Positions 19,801-26,022 of a DNA stretch of 64,000 nucleotides are shown piece by piece; the stretch's first letter is position 1, and the number at the start of each line of letters is the position of its first letter. Under the pieces are notes generated by a model that worked only from the letters and a program-made list of their open reading frames with translations, searched no databases and was not told the origin of the DNA. Both the position numbers and the translations under genes were made by a program. The DNA comes from Citrobacter amalonaticus Y19 (GTDB lineage Bacteria; Pseudomonadota; Gammaproteobacteria; Enterobacterales; Enterobacteriaceae), in NCBI RefSeq assembly GCF_000981805.1, contig NZ_CP011132.1, positions 3,596,001-3,660,000 on the forward strand, read 5' to 3'.

Positions 19801-21763
19801 CTCGGGCGAAAACGTCACCCAGAGTGGTAAGAGCGTCACTGACCAGAGCGGTATCTATGCCGGAAAAGGTGGTTTTGATATCACGGTCGGAAACCATACC
19901 CAACTTGATGGCGCGGTGATTGCGTCCACGGCAACGGACGACAAAAACAAACTGGATACGGGAACGCTTGGCTGGAGCGATATTCACAACGAGAGCAAAA
20001 CCTCCGGTGACAGCCACACCGTGGCGATTTCGGGCAGTGCGGGCGGCAGCGGAAGTGGTGAAAACCGCAACGTGGCTCCGGCCATCGGTACCGGTCATGC
20101 AGAAGAGAGCAGCAGCGGCACCACGTCGTCGGCCATCAGTAACGGCACCCTCATCATCCGCGACAAGGATAACCAGACGCAGGATATTGCTGACCTGAGT
20201 CGTGACACCGACAACGCCCACCACGGAGTGGATGTAAACGGTGATGTACAGAAGGTGAAGGATAACCTGGCGGTACAGAGCGAAGGTGCGGCGCTGGCAA
20301 CCTCTGTGCTGGATGTGTACGGCAAGTATGCAGAGAAGAAGGCGAAGGAATCCAACGCCGCGCTGGAAGCGAAGCTGACTGCGGAAGGGAAAATGCAGGG
20401 TGAAACGGCACAGGAGCGGGAAGCTTTTCTGAAAACGCAGCCGGGTTACCAGAGTACCGATTACGGTCCGGGGAGTGAGTTCTGGACGAAGGGCAGCGCA
20501 GCGGCGGGCCTGCTGGCCGGTGCGCTCGGTGGCAACCTGAAAGCAGGTGCGGCAGCCGGTGCGGCTCCCCTGCTCGCCGAACTGGTCAGTAAACAGGATG
20601 ACCCGACTCTCCGTGCAGTTCTGCACGGTATCGTGGCGGCAGCACTGACGCAGGCGAGTGGTGGCAGCGGCTCTGACGGTATGAAGGCCGGAGCCATTGG
20701 GGCCATCACGGCCTCAGCGATGACGGACCATCTGGTGAGCGCACTGTACGGTAAGGATGTCAGCCAACTCACCGCCGATGAAAAACGTCTGGTCAGCAGT
20801 CTGGTGACTATAGCGGGTGGTCTGGCAGGGGCTGCTGTGACAGATGGTGATCTGTCGATGGCTGCGCTTGCGTCCAACACCGCGAAGGTGGAAGTTGAGA
20901 ATAACTCGCTCAGCGAAGATCAGATCAATGGATTTGCAGCAAAGGCCAAAGGCTGTGAGGCCCGTGGCGACTGTCAGCAGATTGTGAAAGAAATGGAAGA
21001 TCTTAGTCTCAATCAGCAAAAGGAAATGATTGCGATCTGCTCTGTTAATCCTAAAGCCTGCAAAGAGAAGTACGGGGATATCCCGGCTAATGGGATGCTG
21101 GTACGCCAAGCCCTTGATCAGCTTTTTGATGCAGATGTGCCGTCAGAAATGAAGAATGATATTTCGTCATTCTGGGCACAACAGATGGAGGCTGAAGGTG
21201 TCGTTACCAGTACCGAGTTTGCGAGCCAGCTGGAAAACCGGTATGGCATGGACAAACAGCAGTCCGAGATCCTTGCAATGGCGGTGTTGGGTGCAGTGAC
21301 CGGGGGAATGGGGAAAGCTGGCGCTTCAACATCAGGTAAAACAATATCGGCCAAGCCTGAGTGGTTGCAGAATGTTCAGGCTGGTAATAAGTTTAACGCG
21401 GAACAGTCTAAAAATTATCCGTATAATGAACTGTATGTAAACAAACCCAACGGAAACGGCTATTATCGTGTAGATTCGTATAACCCGGCAACAGGTGAGA
21501 TAGTGTCGCGTAAGTTCACACAATTTGCTGATATTACAGAGGCTACGGCGACCAGTTACATTAGGGAAGCTGTGAATAAATACCCGGCAGGTGCATCTAT
21601 AGCGCAAGTGCCATCCAGTGGAGCGTTAGGTGGTAAGCAATTACAGGGTTCAAATATTCTGGAAATTCCTCCGCAAATTAAACCAATTCCACAATCTGTT
21701 CTTGACTCAGCTAAGCAATCTAACGTGATAATCCGTGATACTAACGGAAAGGTATACAAATGA
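10877..21763 (+). CDS. cdiA: CdiA, giant contact-dependent growth inhibition exoprotein
   Basis: TpsA effector (3628 aa) that forms a surface filament and delivers its C-terminal toxin into neighbours. In order: signal peptide (1-32); TPS secretion domain with NPNL (about 97) and NPYGI (about 139); FHA-1 beta-helix repeats (about 300-1350); a non-repetitive central stretch (about 1354-1830) where receptor-binding and YP-like domains sit in other CdiA proteins; FHA-2 repeats (about 1838-2950); and the pretoxin domain ending in VENN (residues 3340-3343; 20894-20905). The roughly 285-residue CdiA-CT after VENN includes a C-terminal segment starting NKFNAEQSKNYPYNELYVN that I do not assign to a named toxin class. 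The final 4 bp overlap the immunity gene (ATGA). The frame is intact over 10.9 kb. Confidence 0.95.
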   Translation: MDNNQTRFSQRVLSWLLSTLLATQPLLPAVAATVTPTGNTTMDKAGNGVPVVNIATPNGAGISHNKYNDYNVGKEGLILNNATGKLNQTQLGGLIQSNPNLKVGQEAKGIINEVTGANRSQLQGYTEVAGKAANLMVANPYGITCNGCGFINTPQATLTTGKPVMNADGSLQALEVTKGSITINGAGLDGSQSDAVSIIARATEVNAALHAKDLTITTGANRVTADGRVSALKGEGEVPKVAIDTGALGGMYANRIRLTSTESGVGVNLGNLNARSGDMTLNSAGKLVLKDSLASGNTTVSGTEVTLSGDNKAGGNLNVTGTTALTLNQSRLVADKNLALSSSGQITQNGGELTAGQNATLSAQRLNQTSGAVNAAGNVTLTTTGDATLKGRTVAGKTLTVSTGSLNNGGTLAAGSDAVVNTGTLTNSGTVQGNSLKVTATDLTSTGNLKSASALNINARDITLSGETVADGSVIVKGNRLTTTSTAQTQGNSISVEVQNAQLDGIQAARDSFTLKASDSLTHSGKSSASTLNTESGSLSNSGTLTASALAINSTTVVNSGLIHGERTLALVSRLLDNHENGVVYSPAALSLSIPELKNAGIITSDAALSLSGSQLTNSGEVSGASLDVDYSTLNNSAGGLLLAQGANRITAQSLSNAGSIAGDTLTLSADRLTSSGLLQGDTTLSLTGGILDLLAGSRTLTGGDLTLSGTTLATAGQTQGQNVSVNVRDWQNSGSVLATGNLTASAAGMLSNTGDLMSQGDITLNAATTDNRGSLLSAGDLSLSGHSLDNRGTVQGNHVTVRQDSITNSGTLTGIAALTLASRLEMAAPLLTLANNSGGKLLTTGELNITAGSTSNAGQWQGQRILIDAGTLTNSGAIQASERLDAQISNRLTGLSGSKITSNGELALSALTLSNSGQWIAQNLTLDADSLTNSGEITGVDALAVTLNQTLNNQASGKLLSAGHLTLNASDITNGGQLQGQTTSVTTGQLTNSGRLQGEALTLAVSGGLSNRSGGVLLSQNALNVTSATLNNQGTIQGGGESSVQATTRLQNDGKILSGSKLTLTAPELANNSSGLVQAVTLLLDVVNAVNGGRVLATGSAELQGTSFNNSGTLQGADLLMNYRNTTNSGTILGATTLTVKGDSLAQTDAGRLYSAGNLLLDVRDFSGSGQVVALGDTTLKLTTALANTGTLAAGRTLSVTSQNAVTNNGVMQGNAITLSAGGAFTNNKTLTIGNGSSSFSAQSLLLNASGSLQAGGDVQLTSRGDITANGFTGTAGSLTMTAAGTLLNTALIYAGNNLKLFADRIHNTYGDILAGNSLWMQKNASGTANTEIINRSGTIETTRGDITINTGHLLNQRDGLQVTETNISGGQTIPGIGDATLSVDISLLPEGTYGILKKIRDYETGPCGTHSACNYFHVMQYYYAAFEDVADQKFITSQTGVTVTSNGGSARIASGKNLVIEAENLSNQASNIFANQDITLTGNVLNNQSWQSGISTEYLVYSYDSGYLGYATDTVDNLPEQYSEDPETGRDNRLPESTKLTYILKGHETELAEGENFRSVIQAGGKVKVNFASNISNTTTTANAGGISNTIDTPSLNPLSSQATGAGEQTQSLTDAGTVTVNSPEWRDEVSGALQNISGGKSLDNAQGSGGDTSAYPLPSGNNGYFVTSTSPDSPYLITVNPKLDGLGQLDQSLYSDLYALLGMKPGQAPHETNLVYTDEQQFLGSSYFLDRLGLKPEKDYRFLGDAAFDTRYVSNAMLNLTGSRYINGMGSDLEQMQYLMDSAASQQKNLGLQFGVALTAEQVAQLTGSILWWESATINGQTVMVPKLYLSPKDITLHNGSVISGNNVQLAGGNITNSAGSITALNGLSLDSAGNIDNLNAGLISAGGSLDLSAIGDINNIGSAISGKTVALESISGSINNVTRTQQWSAGSDGRYGSVHVSGTDTGPVATITATDALSLDAGKNINITGANVSSGGTLGMSAGNDINIAANQISGSKSQSGFWRTEDNSSSSTTSQGSNISSGGNLVMVADNNLNVTASDISAKDSALLSAGNDLNLNAAREGESHRNGNNESHESHAAVSTVTAGNNLTLAAGRDITSQAAGIAAENNVAIQAGRDVNLMAESASAGDSYTSKKKKAINESVRQQGTEITSGGDTTIVAGRDVTAQAADVYANGNAAVVAGRDITLTTATESDYEYREKKKTSGGMFSKKTTHTIHEESHTREKGTQFSGENVVLSAGNNLTVQGASVAAERDVALKAGNNVTVEAATNTDTYYDMKKTKKSGIFSSGSGLGVTIGSQSSKTTRQGAETTQSDARSMVGTSGGNVIISAGNQVTLSAADVIAGRAKDDTSRATGHIDITGSDIAIIPGRDTVTESVKQETKSSGITVSVKAPFEDTVRNVRDIVRGKDGSGNSTVDKVKSLGAEGAALALDGPGQMVAVSAGSSKSSSESHYQGEFNSGSQLAAAGNIQMTATGKQGGNSGNILIAGSQVNAGEAVILDAKRDVNITTSTDTETYSNSSKSSGWNISSEMPTAGSATRATTGGGKHGSQLLPGGMSQSESNSSGTRTTENASVIQGSDIYINSREGSVNISGSHLTATEDLMLSAVKGDINVTAGRDTSHNENSGSSKTIGTLGGDGYSATAGYSRETHSSRDDATTESGQRSQLTSTNGNIIAQAGGDLSLSGTDVSAGKSVSLSGENVLFDVSRDTRDGEAHSSSSQYGVTASAGGWAVDAAKAAETAARSAENGDDARLTAIKAGQAGTTAAQGMMTDSAVVKGKVSVTAGSSSQDSRYHSTDTQGTTINAGENVIINARNDIAGQGVQIGGKQVVLDAGQDILLTASQNTHNSQSKNSGNQVSAGVGVSLIGSQNGISIELGASQQKGKENSQSQSNTNSVIRAEEQLTVNSGRDTTLKGAELEGNRVVVNTGRDLTISSVQDTASYDSKQSSSGAGLSLCVPPLCYGASSGNVNTSGENVTQSGKSVTDQSGIYAGKGGFDITVGNHTQLDGAVIASTATDDKNKLDTGTLGWSDIHNESKTSGDSHTVAISGSAGGSGSGENRNVAPAIGTGHAEESSSGTTSSAISNGTLIIRDKDNQTQDIADLSRDTDNAHHGVDVNGDVQKVKDNLAVQSEGAALATSVLDVYGKYAEKKAKESNAALEAKLTAEGKMQGETAQEREAFLKTQPGYQSTDYGPGSEFWTKGSAAAGLLAGALGGNLKAGAAAGAAPLLAELVSKQDDPTLRAVLHGIVAAALTQASGGSGSDGMKAGAIGAITASAMTDHLVSALYGKDVSQLTADEKRLVSSLVTIAGGLAGAAVTDGDLSMAALASNTAKVEVENNSLSEDQINGFAAKAKGCEARGDCQQIVKEMEDLSLNQQKEMIAICSVNPKACKEKYGDIPANGMLVRQALDQLFDADVPSEMKNDISSFWAQQMEAEGVVTSTEFASQLENRYGMDKQQSEILAMAVLGAVTGGMGKAGASTSGKTISAKPEWLQNVQAGNKFNAEQSKNYPYNELYVNKPNGNGYYRVDSYNPATGEIVSRKFTQFADITEATATSYIREAVNKYPAGASIAQVPSSGALGGKQLQGSNILEIPPQIKPIPQSVLDSAKQSNVIIRDTNGKVYK
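19487..20905 (+). repeat. CdiA 3' repeat, parental copy
   Basis: Segment of cdiA, from the FHA-2 end to VENN, that is repeated almost base for base at about 22995-24402 and 26023-27441, and partly at 28592-28806. It provides long homology for recombination between cdiA and the orphan CT modules. Confidence 0.92.
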
Positions 21764-22253
21764 GGCATAATATTTTTTATTGCAAAAAATGGTCTATTGG
21801 TTACAAAGAACCAATAACCCCATTGACTGAACATGAGGCCCAGAAACTGCATTCTCGCGGCCTTCCATATACAGTGCTTATTGATTCGGATAAAGAGCCA
21901 ACGTGTTTTTTAGAAGTGATAAAAAACAAAAAATGGTAGGGGTTGGTTTTTTGGATGAGCAGCAAAAAGAGTATCTAATGTACCAGTTTCAGTTGGTAGA
22001 AAGTGGAAAGCTTTTTCTATCAATGGCTGTTTATCGAGAGTTTGCTGAACATGATGGCGAAGGTGCAGGTATATTAAATGTATCGCATGGCACTACATAT
22101 ATCTTTAACGAAGATGGTAGTGCTGTGGTAAGAGAAGAACAGTTTAATCCCTATAAACTCGAAGAGAGTCAAACAACAGTCGATGTGACAGGGAATTATG
22201 ACATATTCCCTGAGTTTGGGGAGTATGATTCTTTGATCCGTAAGGAACGATAA
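21760..22253 (+). pseudogene. cdiI: Cognate CdiI immunity gene, split by a frameshift
   Basis: Immunity gene for the intact CdiA. ATG 21760 overlaps the cdiA stop. The first 59 codons end at TAG 21937. A second frame, from ATG 21933 (MVGVGFLDEQQKEYL) to 22253, continues the same kind of protein. Adding one A to the A6 run at 21928-21933 joins them as ...FLEVIKNKK-MVGVGFLDEQ..., about 164 aa. The break follows two A6 runs separated by one C. I recall related CDI/Rhs immunity proteins with this layout, but the family is not named here. It may be a sequencing error, slippage-dependent expression or genuine loss. An intact toxin with a dead immunity gene would be self-toxic, which argues against true loss. 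Confidence 0.75.
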
Positions 22254-22274
22254 GTAATATACATCTTTAAAATG

Positions 22275-22303
22275 GCCTCTGGTTATTGTAGAGGCTTTTT
22301 TAT
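22275..22303 (+). terminator. Rho-independent terminator after cdiI
   Basis: GCCTCT stem, 9-nt loop, AGAGGC, then a T6 run. It ends the cdiBAI transcript 22 bp after the cdiI stop, so the orphan modules downstream are probably not co-transcribed. Confidence 0.9.
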
Positions 22304-22596
22304 TCCAAGGATCGATAGCCTTCTTAACCAGAAATCCTGAATCCGCCCCGGCTGAATCTTTTACAATGGCCTGCTTCTTACCTCAAAATCCTCCTCCTTG
22401 AATCGCCATGAAAAAAATAGAAAGGTTGGTAAGGTTCCGCGGAATTCGCATTGACGATCAGGTATCGATTGTGCTGACGTTTCTCCGGCTTGTAGGGACT
22501 GGCGGTCAACTGTGTCAGGTTGTGGAGTGCTGAGTCAGTCCTAAGCTCAGCCAGAGTAAACCCGGTGCAGGGAACTGGTCAATCAAGCCCTCCGAT
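22304..22596. other. Spacer after the cdi terminator, no gene supported
   Basis: No convincing gene. A 41-codon frame (22408-22533, starting MKKIERLVRF) includes a stretch (about 22450-22495, RIDDQVSIVLTF) that resembles 33798-33840 downstream of the IS element (RIDELVPIVLTF). This marks shared debris of unknown origin. Confidence 0.4.
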
Positions 22597-22994
22597 CTTC
22601 GCCGGGGCGGTAGCGTGTTCAGGCGAAAAAGGCGCGTCGGGGCCAAAAGTTGTCACGCCGGAAGTGCTGCAGGCAAGAACGGCCGTAACTGAAGGAAAGC
22701 ACAGGGAAAAATCGCCCCACTACAATCTGCGTCAGAGAGAGCTGTTGTTGAGAATAACTCGCTGAGTGGTGATCGGGCCCGCGAAGCGGCAAAACAGGCT
22801 GCTGAATCCCTGAAAAATCAGGTCAGGGAAAAGTTGGGTAAGCCTTCGGCGCAGCCATACAGTTCGCGGGTGTTCTGGGTGGTGATAACGATGCAGTCCG
22901 GCATCACCCGGATCTTAATCGGTATCCCGTCGGTAAATCCCGCCAGCGCTACCCATCGCCACGCAAAAATATCGCGTTACGAGATGACCGGCCA
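22597..22994. repeat. CDI inter-module repeat, copy 1
   Basis: A block of about 400 bp, nearly identical to 25621-26022; its first 170 bp or so are also found, diverged, at 30412-30585. It consists of a leader coding in one frame for GAVACSGEK...REKS, a short VENN-adjacent CdiA piece (VVENNSLSGDRAREAAKQ) and an antisense symE-like fragment, then joins the CdiA 3' repeat. Each orphan CT module with a long CdiA repeat is preceded by such a block. Confidence 0.8.
22845..22978 (-). pseudogene. symE-like toxin gene fragment, copy 1
   Basis: On the minus strand a frame of about 45 codons reads WVALAGFTDGIPIKIRVMPD followed by CIVITTQNTRELYGCAEG. This matches the SymE (AbrB-fold, type I toxin) core, where W-x-x-x-AGF and CIV(I/L)T are characteristic. 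The N-terminal part and the native start are missing, and the end runs into CdiA-derived sequence, so it is a fragment. SymE-like genes are commonly seen near Rhs/CDI loci, which fits. Confidence 0.6.
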
Positions 22995-24402
22995 GGTTCA
23001 CAGAACGGTATCAGTATTGAGCTGGGGCCTCACAGCAGAAGGGTAAAGAAAACAGCCAGTCACAGAGCAACACCAACAGCGTTATCCGTGCCGAAGAGCA
23101 ACTGACCGTGAACAGCGGACGCGACACCACCCTGAAAGGGGCTGAGCTGGAAGGCAACCGTGTGGTGGTGAACACCGGGCGCGACCTGACCATCAGCAGC
23201 GTCCAGGATACCGCCTCTTACGACAGCAAACAGTCCTCATCCGGCGCGGGCCTGAGCCTGTGCGTTCCTCCGCTGTGCTATGGCGCGTCTTCCGGTAACG
23301 TCAACACCTCGGGCGAAAACGTCACCCAGAGTGGTAAGAGCGTCACTGACCAGAGCGGTATCTATGCCGGAAAAGGTGGTTTTGATATCACGGTCGGAAA
23401 CCACACCCAGCTTGATGGCGCGGTGATTGCGTCCACGGCAACGGACGACAAAAACAAACTGGATACGGGAACGCTTGGCTGGAGCGATATTCACAACGAG
23501 AGCAAAACCTCCGGTGACAGCCACACCGTGGCGATTTCGGGCAGTGCGGGCGGCAGCGGAAGTGGTGAAAACCGCAACGTGGCTCCGGCCATCGGTACCG
23601 GTCATGCAGAAGAGAGCAGCAGCGGCACCACGTCGTCGGCCATCAGTAACGGCACCCTCATCATCCGCGACAAGGCTAACCAGACGCAGGATATTGCTGA
23701 CCTGAGTCGTGACACCGACAACGCCCACCACGGAGTGGATGTAAACGGTGATGTACAGAAGGTGAAGGATAACCTGGCGGTACAGAGCGAAGGTGCGGCG
23801 CTGGCAACCTCTGTGCTGGATGTGTACGGCAAGTATGCAGAGAAGAAGGCGAAGGAATCCAACGCCGCGCTGGAAGCGAAGCTGACTGCGGAAGGGAAAA
23901 TGCAGGGTGAAACGGCACAGGAGCGGGAAGCTTTCCTGAAAACGCAGCCGGGTTACCAGAGTACCGATTACGGTCCGGGGAGTGAGTTCTGGACGAAGGG
24001 CAGCGCGGCGGCGGGCCTGCTGGCCGGTGCGCTCGGTGGCAATCTGAAAGCCGGTGCGGCAGCCGGTGCGGCTCCCCTGCTCGCCGAACTGGTCAGTAAA
24101 CAGGATGACCCGACTCTCCGTGCAGTTCTGCACGGTATCGTGGCGGCAGCACTGACGCAGGCGAGTGGTGGCAGCGGCTCTGACGGTATGAAGGCCGGAG
24201 CCATTGGGGCTGTCACGGCCTCAGCGATGACGGACCATCTGGTAAGCGCACTTTACGGTAAGGACGTCAGCCAACTCACCGCCGATGAAAAACGTCTGGT
24301 GAGCAGTCTGGTGACGATTGCGGGTGGACTTGCAGGAGCAGCGGTCACTGACGGCGATCTGTCGATGGCTGCTCTGGCGTCCAACACAGCGAAGGTGGAA
24401 GT
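22995..24402 (+). repeat. CdiA 3' repeat, copy 2
   Basis: About 1.4 kb nearly identical to cdiA 19487-20895. It begins at GGTTCACAGAACGG, joined to the inter-module block, and ends at KVEV, where the toxin tail diverges. It has G4 where the parental copy has G5 near 23025, another single-base frame break. Confidence 0.9.
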
Positions 24403-25305
24403 CACCAATAATAGTCTTGCCGGAGATAAGTCCAGAGAATCGGTCAAACAAAGTGCTGAATGGTGGAAAGAACAGTCAGGGACAGGCTGGGTGATAATAT
24501 CGCTTCGCAGCTTGCAAATGGGTTGGTTAATTTAGCCGCTGAAACTGGTGATCTGGCGATGCTGGGCGGCGATACAGCGTTTGATGTGATAGCGGCGCTG
24601 GCGACCTGCGCAACAGGAGACAGTTACTGTAGTCAGGCACAGAGTGACATTGCAAAAAAAGATGCAGCGGCGGCTAACGTGCTGAATGGCATCATGAATG
24701 GTGATGCCTGGGAAGGGATTAAATTCACACTAATAAAGGCGGCCAGTGGAGATCAGAATGCACTGGAGAATATTGCCGGGATAATATCTGGCGTTTTGAT
24801 GCCAGCGAAGGTTCTACCAGGAGGGAGCACAACCGGTAAAGTAACCGTTAAACCTGTTACACCTAAGGCGGGAGCCGGTGGAAACTGGAATGTACTGGAT
24901 GAAATCGCGGACCCAGATGTGGTTAAACAAGCAACACCAACAGGTTGTGGTGGTGCTTGCGGTGAAATGCTACTGAAAGACAGGAATATCTTTGTTGATC
25001 AAACTCAGATTGGAACGGGTCTGAAAAGCCCTGAACAGCTAGCTAGAGATTTAACCAAGAATAGTGAAGGTAGCTGGAGTGGAGGATTTGTTGGTTTTGA
25101 AGCATATGATGCTCTGAACCAAACAGGTTCATGGAGTGCAATGATGTGGGATCAGGGGAGTAAAATTGGGCATTGGGTTGTTGTGAAAGGTACAGATAGT
25201 AAAGGAAATGTATCTATCTATGATCCATGGAAAGGAACCAGTTATAAAATGACAGACAAAGAATTTAAGGGGACCTGGAATGGAAATGCAGTCTTCAACC
25301 AATAG
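22995..25305 (+). pseudogene. Orphan CdiA-CT module 2 with a papain/C39-like cysteine peptidase toxin
   Basis: Promoterless-looking 3' end of a cdiA gene with a different toxin. The CdiA-derived frame runs to 24535. A one-base loss near 24475 (CAG-TCAGGG where CAGGTCAGGG is expected) shifts it, and the tail continues in the frame ending at 25305. The junction motif is VTNN instead of VENN. The toxin tail has a cysteine motif (PTGCGGACGEML), a later GHWVVVKG and then YDPW, the Cys-His-Asp order of peptidase C39/papain-like toxin domains. The cytoplasm-entry region (VRDRLGDNIASQLANG...) resembles module 3. No translation start of its own is evident, so expression would require recombination into cdiA. 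The immunity gene overlaps its end. Confidence 0.78.
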
Positions 25306-25567
25306 CTCGTTATATATAGATAATATTTTATATTCTAAAGAGGATAGGACTGTTGTTTTGTATTTTAACTGCATTAACAATAAAGAGGTCTTCTCTGCAG
25401 AAGTGAAAAAAGTTGGGGAGATTAAAGTAGTCAGTTCCGACAAATTGCATTCGTTCTTAATGAAATTTATGCCTTATAAATCTTCAATTTTTAATGAGTT
25501 ACATAAAATAATATGGGATTACATCGAAGGTCGTGAAGTGACCTTCCCGACTCAGTTAGTTCCCTAG
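25280..25567 (+). CDS. Putative immunity protein for orphan module 2
   Basis: A 95-aa AT-rich gene whose start (ATG 25280 or 25286, after AAGGGGACC) lies inside the end of the C39-like toxin frame, the usual toxin/immunity overlap. The protein begins MEMQSSTNSSLYIDNILYSK, is acidic-to-neutral with no signal peptide, and is presumably a cytoplasmic inhibitor that binds the toxin domain. No family was recognised; function is inferred from position. Confidence 0.7.
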   Translation: MEMQSSTNSSLYIDNILYSKEDRTVVLYFNCINNKEVFSAEVKKVGEIKVVSSDKLHSFLMKFMPYKSSIFNELHKIIWDYIEGREVTFPTQLVP

Positions 25568-25620
25568 ATATCAGCAAGCTCTGGCTCGATTCTGGTGATG
25601 TGATTGTTGTGCCTGGTGAT

Positions 25621-26022
25621 CTTCACCGGGGCGGTAGCGTGTTCAGGCGAAAAAATCGAGTCGGAGCAAAAAGTTGTCGCGCCGGAGGTACAGCAGGAAA
25701 AAACGACGGTAACTGACGGAAAGTACAGGGAAAAATCGTCTCCACCACCACAATGCACGTCAGAGAGAGCTGTTGTTGAGAATAACTCGCTGAGTGGTGA
25801 TCGGGCCCGCGAAGCGGCAAAACAGGCTGCTGAATCCCTGAAAAATCAGGTCAGGGAAAAGTTGGGTAAGCCTTCGGCGCAGCCATACAGTTCGCGGGTG
25901 TTCTGGGTGGTGATAACGATGCAGTCCGGCATCACCCGGATCTTAATCGGCATCCCGTCGGTAAATCCCGCCAGCGCTACGCATTGCCACGCAAAAATAT
26001 CGCGTTACGAGATGACCGGCCA
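25621..26022. repeat. CDI inter-module repeat, copy 2
   Basis: Second copy of the block of about 400 bp described at 22597-22994, with the same internal order: GAVACSGEK leader, VVENNSLSGDRAR piece, antisense symE-like fragment, then the junction to the CdiA 3' repeat at GGTTCACAG. Confidence 0.8.
25873..26007 (-). pseudogene. symE-like toxin gene fragment, copy 2
   Basis: Near-identical to 22845-22978, with GFTDGMPIKIRVMPDCIVIT on the minus strand. It is preceded by an in-frame stop and lacks the N-terminal region. It is part of the recurring inter-module block. Confidence 0.6.

Noticed and set aside
19730..20626. Long minus-strand ORF (298 codons) opposite cdiA, with a near-copy at 23237-24133
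   Set aside because: It is the shadow of the repeated cdiA coding region. Its conservation follows from the sense-strand repeat, and it shows no start signals or domain.
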